A stretch of DNA of 64,000 bases, taken from the NCBI RefSeq assembly GCF_002078175.1, contig NZ_MWFK01000001.1:2170001-2234000 (forward strand), given 5' to 3'. The translations under genes and the position numbers were made by a program. Below are positions 8,282-17,064 of this stretch, in pieces; within the stretch, counting starts at the first letter, position 1, and each line of letters opens with the position of its first letter. The stretch comes from Streptomyces sp. M41(2017). Its GTDB lineage: Bacteria > Actinomycetota > Actinomycetes > Streptomycetales > Streptomycetaceae. A model generated the notes under the pieces. It made no database searches, had not been told where the DNA came from, and saw only the letters and a list, made by a program, of their open reading frames with translations.

Positions 8282-9508
8282 GTGACCGTGGAGAGCACTG
8301 CCGCGCGCAAGCCGCGACGCAGCGCCGGTACGAAGAGCGCCGCGAGCGCCAGTACGACCGGTACCAAGAGCGCCGCGAGCAAGCGCACCGGCGCGGCCGC
8401 CAAGAAGTCCCCGGGGGCGTCGGGCGGCGAGCCGGAGCTCGTTCAGCTGCTGACCCCGGAGGGCGAGCGCGTCCAGGACGCCACGTACGACCCGTACATC
8501 GCCGACATCACCTCCGAGGACCTGCGCGGGCTGTACCGGGACATGGTCCTGAGCCGCCGCTTCGACGCGGAGGCGACGTCCCTGCAGCGTCAGGGCGAGC
8601 TGGGCCTGTGGGCCTCGATGCTCGGCCAGGAGGCCGCCCAGATCGGTTCGGGCCGCGCCACCCGCGACGACGACTACGTCTTCCCGACCTACCGCGAGCA
8701 CGGCGTCGCCTGGTGCCGCGGGGTCGACCCGACGAACCTGCTCGGCATGTTCCGCGGCGTGAACAACGGCGGCTGGGACCCGAACAGCAACAACTTCCAC
8801 CTGTACACGATCGTCATCGGCTCGCAGACGCTGCACGCCACCGGCTACGCCATGGGCGTCGCCAAGGACGGCGCGGACTCGGCCGTGATCGCGTACTTCG
8901 GTGACGGCGCCTCCAGCCAGGGCGACGTCCTGGAGGCCTTCAACTTCGGGGCGGTCTACAACGCGCCCGTCGTGTTCTTCTGCCAGAACAACCAGTGGGC
9001 GATCTCCGAGCCGACCGAACGCCAGATGCGCGTGCCGCTCTACCAGCGCGCGCAGGGCTTCGGCTTCCCCGGCGTGCGCGTGGACGGCAACGACGTGCTC
9101 GCGAGCCTCGCTGTGACCCGCTGGGCGCTGGAGCGGGCCCGTTCGGGCGAGGGCCCCACCCTCGTCGAGGCCTTCACCTACCGGATGGGCGCGCACACCA
9201 CCTCCGACGACCCGACCAAGTACCGGGCCGACGAGGAGCGCGAGGCGTGGGAGGCGAAGGACCCGATCCTGCGCCTGCGCACGTACCTGGAGGCCGCACA
9301 CCACGCGGACGAGGGATTCTTCGCGGAACTCGAGGCCGAGAGCGAGACGTTGGGCAAACGAGTACGCGACGCCGTGCGGGCCATGCCGGACCCGGACAGC
9401 CTCGCCATCTTCGAGCACGCGTACGCGGACGGGCACGCGCTCGTCGACGAGGAGCGAGCCCAGTTCGCCGCCTACCAGGCGTCGTTCGTGGACGAGGGGG
9501 GTAACTGA
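8282..9508 (+). CDS. bkdA: Branched-chain 2-oxoacid dehydrogenase E1 alpha subunit
   Basis: About 408 aa from GTG 8282, preceded by GAGGAG at 8271-8276. After a Lys/Ala/Ser-rich N-terminal extension (about 1-45) comes the thiamine-diphosphate E1 alpha fold. GDGASSQGD and the later NN of CQNNQW make the classic GDG-to-NN TPP/Mg motif; the EAFTYRMGAHTTSDDP loop is the E1 alpha phosphorylation-loop equivalent. With E1 beta it decarboxylates 2-oxo acids from Val, Leu and Ile, making branched acyl-CoA starters for fatty acids and polyketides. The stop is 1 nt before the bkdB ATG, so translation is probably coupled. The N-terminal extension is unusual in composition but still in frame. Confidence 0.93.
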   Translation: MTVESTAARKPRRSAGTKSAASASTTGTKSAASKRTGAAAKKSPGASGGEPELVQLLTPEGERVQDATYDPYIADITSEDLRGLYRDMVLSRRFDAEATSLQRQGELGLWASMLGQEAAQIGSGRATRDDDYVFPTYREHGVAWCRGVDPTNLLGMFRGVNNGGWDPNSNNFHLYTIVIGSQTLHATGYAMGVAKDGADSAVIAYFGDGASSQGDVLEAFNFGAVYNAPVVFFCQNNQWAISEPTERQMRVPLYQRAQGFGFPGVRVDGNDVLASLAVTRWALERARSGEGPTLVEAFTYRMGAHTTSDDPTKYRADEEREAWEAKDPILRLRTYLEAAHHADEGFFAELEAESETLGKRVRDAVRAMPDPDSLAIFEHAYADGHALVDEERAQFAAYQASFVDEGGN

Positions 9509-9509
9509 C

Positions 9510-10514
9510 ATGGCCGTGGAAAAGGTTGCGCTCGCCAAGGCGATCAACGAGTCGTTGCGCAGGGCCATGGAGTCCGACCCCAAGGTCCTGATCATGGGTG
9601 AGGACGTCGGCAAGCTCGGCGGTGTCTTCCGTGTCACCGACGGGCTCCAGAAGGACTTCGGCGAGGAGCGGGTCATCGACACCCCGCTCGCCGAGTCGGG
9701 CATCGTCGGCACCGCGATCGGTCTGGCCCTGCGCGGGTACCGCCCGGTGGTGGAGATCCAGTTCGACGGCTTCGTCTTCCCGGCCTACGACCAGATCGTC
9801 ACGCAGCTCGCCAAGATGCACGCGCGCGCACTGGGCAAGATCAAGCTCCCCGTCGTCGTCCGCATCCCGTACGGCGGCGGCATCGGCGCCGTCGAGCACC
9901 ACTCGGAGTCCCCCGAGGCGCTGTTCGCGCACGTCGCCGGCCTCAAGGTCGTCTCGCCGTCGAACGCCTCGGACGCCTTCTGGATGATGCAGCAGGCCAT
10001 CCAGAGCGACGACCCGGTGATCTTCTTCGAGCCGAAGCGGCGCTACTGGGACAAGGGCGAGGTCACCTGGTCCACGAGCGGCTCCGACGCGGACGACGCC
10101 ATCCCCGGACCGCTCCACAAGGCGACCGTGGTGCGCGAGGGCAGCGACCTGACCCTCGTCGCCTACGGCCCGATGGTGAAGGTCTGCCTGGAGGCCGCCG
10201 CGGCCGCCCAGGAGGAGGGCAAGTCGATCGAGGTCCTGGACCTGCGCTCGATGTCCCCCATCGACTTCGACTCCGTCCAGGCGTCGGTCGAGAAGACCCG
10301 TCACCTGGTCGTGGTGCACGAGGCCCCGGTGTTCCTCGGCACGGGCGCGGAGATCGCGGCCCGCATCACCGAGCGGTGCTTCTACCACCTGGAGGCGCCC
10401 GTCCTGCGCGTCGGCGGCTATCACGTCCCGTACCCGCCGGCACGCCTGGAAGAGGAGTACCTTCCGGGCCTGGACCGGGTGCTCGACGCCGTCGACCGCT
10501 CGCTGGCGTACTGA
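9510..10514 (+). CDS. bkdB: Branched-chain 2-oxoacid dehydrogenase E1 beta subunit
   Basis: A 334-aa transketolase-type E1 beta. It begins MAVEKVALAKAINESLR and shows MGEDVGKLGGVFRVT, the DTPLAESGIVGTAIG segment and the GGGIGAVEHHSESPEALF loop typical of oxoisovalerate dehydrogenase beta subunits. The C-terminal transketolase domain includes VLDLRSMSPIDF. It pairs with BkdA to form the alpha2beta2 E1 that passes the acyl group to the lipoyl arm of E2. It is the middle gene of bkdABC, 1 nt after bkdA and 10 nt before bkdC. Confidence 0.94.
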   Translation: MAVEKVALAKAINESLRRAMESDPKVLIMGEDVGKLGGVFRVTDGLQKDFGEERVIDTPLAESGIVGTAIGLALRGYRPVVEIQFDGFVFPAYDQIVTQLAKMHARALGKIKLPVVVRIPYGGGIGAVEHHSESPEALFAHVAGLKVVSPSNASDAFWMMQQAIQSDDPVIFFEPKRRYWDKGEVTWSTSGSDADDAIPGPLHKATVVREGSDLTLVAYGPMVKVCLEAAAAAQEEGKSIEVLDLRSMSPIDFDSVQASVEKTRHLVVVHEAPVFLGTGAEIAARITERCFYHLEAPVLRVGGYHVPYPPARLEEEYLPGLDRVLDAVDRSLAY

Positions 10515-10524
10515 GGAGAGGGTC

Positions 10525-11964
10525 GTGACGACGATGACTGAGAACGCGTCGGGACTCCGCGAGTTCAAGATGCCCGATGTGGGCGAGGGACTCACCGAGG
10601 CGGAGATCCTCAAGTGGTACGTCCAGCCCGGTGACACCGTCACCGACGGCCAGGTCGTCTGCGAGGTCGAGACCGCGAAGGCGGCGGTCGAGCTGCCGAT
10701 CCCCTTCGACGGAGTGGTGCACGCGCTGCACTTCCCCGAGGGCACGACGGTGGACGTCGGCCAGGTGATCATCGCGGTGGACGTGTCCGGCGGAGCCGCC
10801 GCACCCGCGGCGCCCGCCGCGGAAGCCGTGGCCGCGCCGTCCGCGCGGCCCGCTCCCGCCGAGGAGGCCAAGCCCGAAGGGCGCAAGCCCGTCCTCGTCG
10901 GGTACGGCGTGGCGGAGTCCTCCACCAAGCGCCGCGCCCGCAAGGGCGTCGAGGTCCCGGCCCAGCAGGGCGAGACGCTCTACGCGGCCACCGCGCTCCA
11001 GGCCGAGCTGAACGGCCACGGCGCCGCCCCCGCGCAGCGCCCCCTGGCCAAGCCGCCGGTCCGTAAGCTCGCCAAGGATCTCGGGGTCGATCTGGCGACG
11101 ATCACCCCGTCCGGTCCGGACGGCATCATCACGCGGGAGGACGTGCACGCGGCGGTGGCCCCGGCGCAGGCACCGGCTCCGGCCGCCGTGCCGGCTCCGC
11201 AGGCCACCGTGGAGGCCCCGGCCCGCGTCCAGGCGCCGGCTCCGGCCGCGTCGTACGACGGCGCGCGGGAGACCCGCGTCCCGGTCAAGGGCGTCCGCAA
11301 GGCGACGGCCGCCGCGATGGTCGGTTCGGCGTTCACCGCGCCGCACGTCACCGAGTTCGTGACGCTCGACGTGACGCGCACGATGCGCCTGGTCGAGGAG
11401 CTCAAGCAGGACAAGGACATGCAGGGGCTGCGGGTGAACCCGCTGCTGCTCATCGCCAAGGCCCTGCTGGTCGCGATCAAGCGCAACCCCGGGATCAACG
11501 CGTCCTGGGACGAGGCGCATCAGGAGATCGTCCAGAAGCACTACGTGAACCTGGGCATCGCCGCCGCCACGCCCCGCGGTCTGATCGTGCCGAACATCAA
11601 GGACGCGCACGACAAGACCCTGCCGCAGTTGGCGGAGGAGCTGGGCGCCCTGGTGGCGACCGCCCGTGAGGGGAAGACGTCCCCCGCCGCGATGCAGGGC
11701 GGCACCGTGACGATCACCAACGTCGGCGTGTTCGGCGTCGACACGGGCACGCCGATCCTGAACCCGGGCGAGTCCGCGATCCTCGCGGTCGGCGCGATCA
11801 AGCCGCAGCCCTGGGTGCACAAGGGCAAGGTGAAGCCCCGTCAGGTCACCACGCTGGCGCTCTCGTTCGACCACCGTCTGGTCGACGGGGAGCTGGGCTC
11901 CCGGGTGCTGGCCGACACGGCGGCGATCCTGGAGCAGCCCAAGCGGCTGATCACCTGGGCGTAG
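10525..11964 (+). CDS. bkdC: Branched-chain 2-oxoacid dehydrogenase E2 (dihydrolipoyl acyltransferase)
   Basis: A 479-aa E2. One lipoyl domain (about 11-88) has the lipoylated K52 in VETAKAAVE. An Ala/Pro/Glu hinge follows, then a peripheral-subunit-binding domain (about 175-212, PVRKLAKDLGVDL) and a second Ala/Pro hinge. The catalytic CAT-fold domain (about 245-479) carries the catalytic histidine in SFDHRLVDGE. GTG 10525 is 4 nt after GAGGAGAG; ATG 10534 is an alternative. No E3 gene is adjacent, so the complex presumably uses a shared dihydrolipoamide dehydrogenase encoded elsewhere. The operon ends at a strong hairpin. Confidence 0.95.
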   Translation: MTTMTENASGLREFKMPDVGEGLTEAEILKWYVQPGDTVTDGQVVCEVETAKAAVELPIPFDGVVHALHFPEGTTVDVGQVIIAVDVSGGAAAPAAPAAEAVAAPSARPAPAEEAKPEGRKPVLVGYGVAESSTKRRARKGVEVPAQQGETLYAATALQAELNGHGAAPAQRPLAKPPVRKLAKDLGVDLATITPSGPDGIITREDVHAAVAPAQAPAPAAVPAPQATVEAPARVQAPAPAASYDGARETRVPVKGVRKATAAAMVGSAFTAPHVTEFVTLDVTRTMRLVEELKQDKDMQGLRVNPLLLIAKALLVAIKRNPGINASWDEAHQEIVQKHYVNLGIAAATPRGLIVPNIKDAHDKTLPQLAEELGALVATAREGKTSPAAMQGGTVTITNVGVFGVDTGTPILNPGESAILAVGAIKPQPWVHKGKVKPRQVTTLALSFDHRLVDGELGSRVLADTAAILEQPKRLITWA

Positions 11965-11978
11965 CCCGCAGGACGAAC

Positions 11979-12018
11979 GGAAGGGGCCTGCCGCGCGATG
12001 GCGCGGCAGGCCCCTTCC
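11979..12018. terminator. Bidirectional terminator, bkdC / D,D-carboxypeptidase
   Basis: An 18-bp perfect stem (11979-11996 with 12001-12018) with loop GATG, between two convergent genes. One of the strongest hairpins in the window. Confidence 0.85.
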
Positions 12019-12050
12019 CGTGCGCGGGACCATCGGCCCCGCACGCGTGA

Positions 12051-12947
12051 CTACTTGGCGAAGGCGTAGCTCATGAGCTTCTTCGCGTCCGACTCACGAG
12101 CCGGGATGGACGTCGAGGCGAGGACCGTGCCGATGACGGTCTTGCCGTTGCGGGTGGCGGCGAAGACGAGGCAGTACTTCGCCTCGGGGCCGGAGCCGGT
12201 CTTCACGCCGATGGTGCCGCTGTAGCTGCTGAGCAGACCGTTGGTGTTGGTCCACGCGGCCATGGTGCGGGTGGTGCCGGTCTTCGTGACGGTCTTCGCG
12301 GAGTACGACTTCGTCTTCACGATCGACTTGAACGTGGAGCTCTTCATCGCGCTGCTGGCGATCTTCGTCAGGTCGCGCGGCGTCGAGTAGTTGGAGCCGT
12401 TGCCGATGCCGTCGAACGAGTCGAAGTGCGTGTTCGTCAGGTGCAGGCTCGACGCGGCGGAGTTCATCTTGCCGATGAACGACTTCACGCGGGCGGCACG
12501 GGTCGAACCCGATCCGAACTTGTCGGCCAGCGCGTAGGCGGCGTCGCAGCCCGAGGGGAGCATCAGACCGTAGAGGAGCTGGCGGACGGTGACCTTGTCG
12601 CCGACGATGAGGTGCGCCTGCGAGGCGTTGTTGGCGACGACGTAGTCGCTGTAGGCCTTCTGGATGGTGACCTTGGCGTCCAGGTTCAGGTTCGGCTGGG
12701 CCAACACCACCTTGGCGGTCATGATCTTGGTCGTGGAGCCCGTGGAACGCCGGGTGTCCGCGGCCTTGGTGTAGAGGGTCTTGGCGGTGCCGTTGTTCAT
12801 CACGTAGCCGCCCTTGGCGGCGATCGTGGGGGTGGCGACGGCGCCGGCGGGTGCTGCCCCGAAGGCTCCGGTGGCCAGCACGGCGCCGGTGGTGACGGTC
12901 ACAGCGGCGGCCCTGCGGAAACGCGTGCCCTTAATGCCGGTAATCAA
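12051..12947 (-). CDS. Secreted serine-type D-Ala-D-Ala carboxypeptidase (peptidase S11)
   Basis: About 298 aa using a TTG start at 12947, which has GGAGC 8-9 nt upstream; the frame is open to a TTG at 12998 with no ribosome binding site. A signal peptide precedes the mature chain (cleavage near PAGAVA). Penicillin-binding motifs are SxxK as STTK and KTG as VKTGSG. The second motif reads SGC instead of the usual SGN, as in LPSGCDAA. The enzyme trims the terminal D-Ala of peptidoglycan stem peptides outside the membrane and is beta-lactam-sensitive by family. Lys/Thr/Ser-rich, no membrane anchor seen at the C-terminus. Confidence 0.88.
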   Translation of the reverse strand: MITGIKGTRFRRAAAVTVTTGAVLATGAFGAAPAGAVATPTIAAKGGYVMNNGTAKTLYTKAADTRRSTGSTTKIMTAKVVLAQPNLNLDAKVTIQKAYSDYVVANNASQAHLIVGDKVTVRQLLYGLMLPSGCDAAYALADKFGSGSTRAARVKSFIGKMNSAASSLHLTNTHFDSFDGIGNGSNYSTPRDLTKIASSAMKSSTFKSIVKTKSYSAKTVTKTGTTRTMAAWTNTNGLLSSYSGTIGVKTGSGPEAKYCLVFAATRNGKTVIGTVLASTSIPARESDAKKLMSYAFAK

Positions 12948-13137
12948 AATGAACGCTCCGTATGCGCGAAATGCCCCTGGGAGAACGGCACATGACAATG
13001 CCGTCTGGTGTACCGACTCCCCAGAACGGCAAAGGGATGTACGGCGAAACGGTGAAGTTCATGTGACCTGCGTTACATCAAGTGCCGGGCGGGGTCCGCA
13101 TGCTGGAACTCGGGCCGTCATGCGTACGTGTTGTATC

Positions 13138-13143
13138 TATGAT
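13138..13143 (+). promoter_or_regulatory. -10 element for a leaderless gntR transcript
   Basis: TATGAT at 13138-13143 is a near-consensus -10. Transcription would start about 7 nt later, at the ATG (13150) of the GntR gene, so the mRNA is probably leaderless. No clear -35 is present. The surrounding TTGTATCTATGATG is a possible autoregulatory site. Confidence 0.45.
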
Positions 13144-13149
13144 GTGCGC

Positions 13150-13824
13150 ATGCCTTCAGCCCCACCTGCCCCGGCGCGACAGCCCGTGAAGCAGCCGCCC
13201 GCCGCCGACCGCGTCTACGCACACGTCAAGCAGGGCGTCCTGGAACGCCGTTACGAGGGCGGCACCCTGCTCACCGAGGGCGAACTCGCCGACGCGGTGG
13301 GCGTCTCGCGCACCCCGGTCCGCGAGGCCCTGCTCCGCCTCGAGGTCGAAGGCCTCATCAGGCTCTACCCGAAGAAGGGCGCACTCGTCCTGCCCGTCTC
13401 CGCCCAGGAGATCGCGGACGTGGTCGAGACCCGTCAGCTCGTCGAGGAGCACGCCGCCCGCAAGGCCGTACCGGCGTCGCCGCGGCTCATCGCCCGCCTC
13501 GAAGAACTGCTCGCCCAGCAGAAGGAGCAGGCCGCGGCCGGAGACCTGGCCGCCGCCGCGGTCACCGACCGCTGCTTCCACGCCGAGATCGTCCGCAGCG
13601 GCGGGAACGAGATCCTCTCCCGCCTCTACGACCAGCTCCGCGACCGCCAGTTGAGGATGGGAGTCGCCGTGATGCACGCCCACCCCGACCGGATCACCAA
13701 GACCCTCACCGAGCACGAGCAGATCCTCCAGGCACTGCGCTCCGGCGACGCCGACGCGGTCGTCGGCCTGATCCACGGACACGTCAGCTGGTTCTCCAAC
13801 CTCGCCCGGGGCGAGGTCCGATGA
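13150..13824 (+). CDS. GntR-family (FadR subfamily) transcriptional regulator
   Basis: About 224 aa from ATG 13150 (MPSAPP); upstream in-frame starts at 13119 and earlier lack support. The winged helix (about 18-82) contains GELADAVGVSRTPVREALLRLEVEG-type sequence, the GntR recognition helix. The C-terminal FCD domain is all-helical with the metal-ligand pattern of R-E-H, H in DRCFHAEI and H in TEHEQIL. It probably senses a small carboxylate. The TGA overlaps the ATG of the MFS gene (ATGA), so the exporter is almost certainly cotranscribed and likely its target. Confidence 0.9.
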   Translation: MPSAPPAPARQPVKQPPAADRVYAHVKQGVLERRYEGGTLLTEGELADAVGVSRTPVREALLRLEVEGLIRLYPKKGALVLPVSAQEIADVVETRQLVEEHAARKAVPASPRLIARLEELLAQQKEQAAAGDLAAAAVTDRCFHAEIVRSGGNEILSRLYDQLRDRQLRMGVAVMHAHPDRITKTLTEHEQILQALRSGDADAVVGLIHGHVSWFSNLARGEVR

Positions 13825-15119
13825 GCTCCTCGGCCACGCTGCCCGGCGACCCGCCCGGCGGCCGGCGCGCCATCGCCGTCTGGAGCATCGGCGTCGCGGT
13901 CTACTTCGTCGCCGTCATCTTCCGCACGTCCCTCGGCGTGGCCGGGCTCGACGCGGCTGACCGCTTCCACGTGGGCGCCTCCGCCCTGTCCACCTTCTCC
14001 ATCCTCCAGCTCCTCGTCTACGCGGGCATGCAGATACCGGTCGGACTCCTCGTCGACCGGCTCGGCACCAAGAAGGTGCTGACCATCGGCGTCCTGCTGT
14101 TCACGGCGGGACAGCTGGGCTTCGCCTTCTCCTCCTCGTACGGCATGGCGCTCGCCTCGCGCGCGCTGCTCGGCTGCGGTGACGCGATGACCTTCATCAG
14201 CGTGCTGCGGCTCGGCACCCGGTGGTTCCCCGCCCGCCGAGGCCCCCTCGTCGCCCAACTCGCGGGCCTGGTCGGCATGGCCGGCAACCTCGTGTCGACG
14301 CTCGTCATCGCCCGCCTGCTCCACGGCGTGGGCTGGACCGCGGCGTTCGCCGGCAGCGCGGCCGCCGGTGTCGTCGTCCTCGTCCTGCTGCTGCTCTTCC
14401 TGAAGGACCACCCCGAGGGGCACGAGCCCGAACCGTTCCCGCACCGCGGCGCCGCGTACGTCCGTCGGCAGATCGCAGCGTCCTGGCGGGAACCCGGCAC
14501 CCGGCTCGGCATGTGGGTGCACTTCACCACGCAGTTCCCCGCGATGGTGTTCCTGCTGCTGTGGGGGCTGCCGTTCCTCGTCCAGGCCCAGGGACTCTCC
14601 CGGGCCACCGCCGGTGAACTGCTCACCCTCGTCGTCCTGTCCAACATGGTCGTCGGACTCGTCTACGGCCAGATCGTCGCCCGGCACCACCAGGCGCGGC
14701 TGCCGCTGGCGCTCGGCACCGTCGCGGCGACGGCGGTCGTGTGGGCCACGGTGCTGGTGTACCCCGGCGAACACGCGCCGATGTGGACCCTGATCGTGCT
14801 GTGCACCGTCCTCGGGGCCTGCGGACCCGCCTCGATGCTCGGCTTCGACTTCGCCCGCCCCGCGAACCCGCCGGAGCGTCAGGGCACGGCCTCCGGGATC
14901 ACCAACATGGGCGGTTTCGTCGCCTCGATGACCACCCTGCTGGCCGTCGGCGTGCTGCTCGACGCCACCGGTGACAACTACCGCATCGCCTTCGCCGCGG
15001 TGTTCGTCCTGCAGGCGCTCGGCCTCAGCCAGATCTTCCGGCTGCGCGGCCAGGCGGCCCGCCGCGAGCGGGAACGGCTGGTGGCGAGCCGGGTGGAGAC
15101 GGTGCACGTGCCGGCGTAG
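13821..15119 (+). CDS. MFS transporter cotranscribed with GntR regulator
   Basis: A 432-aa major facilitator with about 12 hydrophobic segments. VYFVAVIFRTSLGVAG opens helix 1, and the family A-loop motif appears as GLLVDRLGTKKVL between helices 2 and 3. Gly-rich helices and a basic C-terminus (RRERERL) are typical. Its start overlaps the stop of the upstream GntR gene by 4 nt. Substrate cannot be read from sequence; the metabolite sensed by GntR is the best guess. A hairpin follows 23 bp after the stop. Confidence 0.9.
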   Translation: MSSSATLPGDPPGGRRAIAVWSIGVAVYFVAVIFRTSLGVAGLDAADRFHVGASALSTFSILQLLVYAGMQIPVGLLVDRLGTKKVLTIGVLLFTAGQLGFAFSSSYGMALASRALLGCGDAMTFISVLRLGTRWFPARRGPLVAQLAGLVGMAGNLVSTLVIARLLHGVGWTAAFAGSAAAGVVVLVLLLLFLKDHPEGHEPEPFPHRGAAYVRRQIAASWREPGTRLGMWVHFTTQFPAMVFLLLWGLPFLVQAQGLSRATAGELLTLVVLSNMVVGLVYGQIVARHHQARLPLALGTVAATAVVWATVLVYPGEHAPMWTLIVLCTVLGACGPASMLGFDFARPANPPERQGTASGITNMGGFVASMTTLLAVGVLLDATGDNYRIAFAAVFVLQALGLSQIFRLRGQAARRERERLVASRVETVHVPA

Positions 15120-15141
15120 TCACGGGACGCGGGACGCCTCA

Positions 15142-15172
15142 GGGCCCTGTGCCGCCTCCCGGCACGGGGCCC
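15142..15172. terminator. Hairpin terminator after MFS gene
   Basis: A 13-bp stem (15142-15154 with 15160-15172) with one G-U pair and loop CCTCC, between convergent genes. Confidence 0.7.
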
Positions 15173-15237
15173 GCCCGCACTGGCCCTACTGTCCCGCCCG
15201 CCGTCCGCCCGTCCGGACGGCCCCGTGGTCCGAACGG

Positions 15238-16062
15238 CTACGGCGTGACCGTGAAGTTGCGCAGGATCGCCGCCGTCAGCTCGGGGTCGCCCTCGGTCTT
15301 GATCCGGTCGGCCACCGCGTCCGCGGTCACCCGGCCACAGGCGAGACGGACGTAGGTCTCCCAGTCCAGCGAGAGGCTCGCGGCGGGACCGAGGGAGGGC
15401 GCACCGTCTATCGAACCGCGCCCGTCCGCGTCGATCCGGACCGTACGGAGGAACTCCACGGGTCCGTGCACGTCGAAGACCACCGCGGAGTTGGCCGGCG
15501 CCCCGGCGTCCTTGGCGACCACCTTCGGAAGCGCCGCCAGCAGGTCGTCCCGCACGATCAGCGAACCGGGGGAGTCGAGATTCCCCGGCTGCCCCAGGGT
15601 GACGCGCAGATCCTGCTCGTGCACCCACACGTCGAACGCGCGGTTGCGCATGGCCTGTTCGAGCGTGACCTCGGTACCGAGCGGGCCGCGCACCTTGGCG
15701 TCGGGCTGCCGCGTCTCGTTCCGCAGCTGGCGGTTGCGGCGGATGACCGTGTACTCCAGCTCGGAGGTCATCTCCGGCGCCGTGTGGTGACGGCGCACGT
15801 CGACCTGCATCTCCATGTACCGCTGGTGCTCGTTCGACACGTGGTAGAGGTCGCGGGGGAGCGTGTGGATCGGCCGCGGGTCGCCGAGCATCTCGCAGTC
15901 CAGCCCGATGACATGCGAGACGATGTCACGGACCGACCATCCCGGGCAGGGAGTCCGCCGGTTCCACTCACCCTCCACAAGCGGCTGCACCAGCTCGGAT
16001 ATCGCATCGATCGAGTGGGTCCAGGCGTCGGCGTAGGACTGAAGGCTGGGATGCAGACTCAC
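15238..16062 (-). CDS. Maleylpyruvate isomerase-family, mycothiol-dependent protein
   Basis: A 274-aa protein with a DinB/MDMPI fold. The N-terminal four-helix part contains PCPGWSVRDIVSHVIGLD, where the histidine is a metal-ligand candidate. The C-terminal part, about 175-265, is an alpha/beta MDMPI-C-like region. The family uses mycothiol, the actinobacterial thiol, for isomerisation or conjugation, but the substrate of this copy is unknown. Divergent from a nitrilase-family gene 154 bp away. Confidence 0.8.
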   Translation of the reverse strand: MSLHPSLQSYADAWTHSIDAISELVQPLVEGEWNRRTPCPGWSVRDIVSHVIGLDCEMLGDPRPIHTLPRDLYHVSNEHQRYMEMQVDVRRHHTAPEMTSELEYTVIRRNRQLRNETRQPDAKVRGPLGTEVTLEQAMRNRAFDVWVHEQDLRVTLGQPGNLDSPGSLIVRDDLLAALPKVVAKDAGAPANSAVVFDVHGPVEFLRTVRIDADGRGSIDGAPSLGPAASLSLDWETYVRLACGRVTADAVADRIKTEGDPELTAAILRNFTVTP

Positions 16063-16216
16063 GGAACGGGACCCCTCGGGCGGTTGGACGCGGGCAGTGC
16101 ACAGGCAGCGGGTGTCTTGGGACGCTAAGTTACGCTGCTGTGAGGCACCCCGGCAGTGCTTTCGTGTGACGATCGTAGGCCCGTATCGACGGCTCGAATG
16201 CCAGGACGGTGGTAGT

Positions 16217-17029
16217 GTGCGCGCCTCTCTCCTCCAGATCGACGTAAACGACGACGAATCGGTCGCCGCACGCCGGCGTCGTGTGGCAGATCTGGTACGA
16301 GATCAGGCCGGAGTCGATCTCGTCGTGCTCCCCGAGCTGTGGACCACGGGTGCCTTCGCCTACGAGGAGTTCGCGGCCGAGGCCGAACCGCTCGACGGCC
16401 CGACGCACGAGGCGATGGCCAAGGCGGCGAGCGACGCGGGCGTCTGGCTGCACGCGGGCTCGATCCCCGAGCGGGCCCCCTCCGACGGCTCCCCCGGCGA
16501 GACCCCCCTCTACAACACCTCCCTCGTCTACTCCCCCTCCGGTGACCGCGTCGCCGCCTACCGGAAGATCCACCGCTTCGGCTTCGACAAGGGCGAGGCC
16601 GTCCTGATGGCGGCGGGCGGCGAACTGGTGACGGTCGGGCTCCCGCAGACCGTCATCGGCGTCGCCACCTGCTACGACCTCCGCTTCCCCGAGCTGTTCC
16701 GCGGCCTGGTCGACGCGGGGGCGGAACTCCTCGTCGTCCCGGCCGGCTGGCCCGAGCGGCGCCGTGCCCACTGGACCCTGCTCGCCCAGGCACGCGCCGT
16801 CGAGAACCAGTCGTACGTCCTCGCCTGTGGAACGGCCGGTACGCACGCGGGAGTTCCGCAGGCCGGACACTCGATCGTCGTCGACCCGTGGGGAGAGGTC
16901 CTCGCCGAGGCAGGCTCCGGTGAGGAGATCCTCACGGTGGAGTTCGACCCCGCGAAGGTCGCGACGACCCGGGAACAGTTCCCGGCGCTCAAGGACCGCA
17001 TGCTGGGCCTCGAACCGCCGCGCCGCTGA
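16217..17029 (+). CDS. Carbon-nitrogen hydrolase (nitrilase superfamily amidase)
   Basis: About 270 aa from GTG 16217. The Glu-Lys-Cys catalytic triad is visible: E40 in VLPELW, K117 in YRKIHRFG and C152 in VATCYDLRFPEL. This C-Y-D-L-R-F-P-E block is typical of omega-amidase and related branches that hydrolyse amides to acids and ammonia, for example alpha-ketoglutaramate. The frame extends to 16097 but the sequence before VRASLLQIDV does not look like the family. Length is normal for a free-standing nitrilase domain. Confidence 0.88.
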   Translation: MRASLLQIDVNDDESVAARRRRVADLVRDQAGVDLVVLPELWTTGAFAYEEFAAEAEPLDGPTHEAMAKAASDAGVWLHAGSIPERAPSDGSPGETPLYNTSLVYSPSGDRVAAYRKIHRFGFDKGEAVLMAAGGELVTVGLPQTVIGVATCYDLRFPELFRGLVDAGAELLVVPAGWPERRRAHWTLLAQARAVENQSYVLACGTAGTHAGVPQAGHSIVVDPWGEVLAEAGSGEEILTVEFDPAKVATTREQFPALKDRMLGLEPPRR

Positions 17030-17064
17030 CCCTCGGCCGGGCCCGCCCTGCCCGCCGCCCGCTG

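Noticed and set aside
16097..16216. 40-codon N-terminal extension of the nitrilase-family protein
   Set aside because: The extension has no family similarity and no ribosome binding site; family members start at the VRASLLQID segment.
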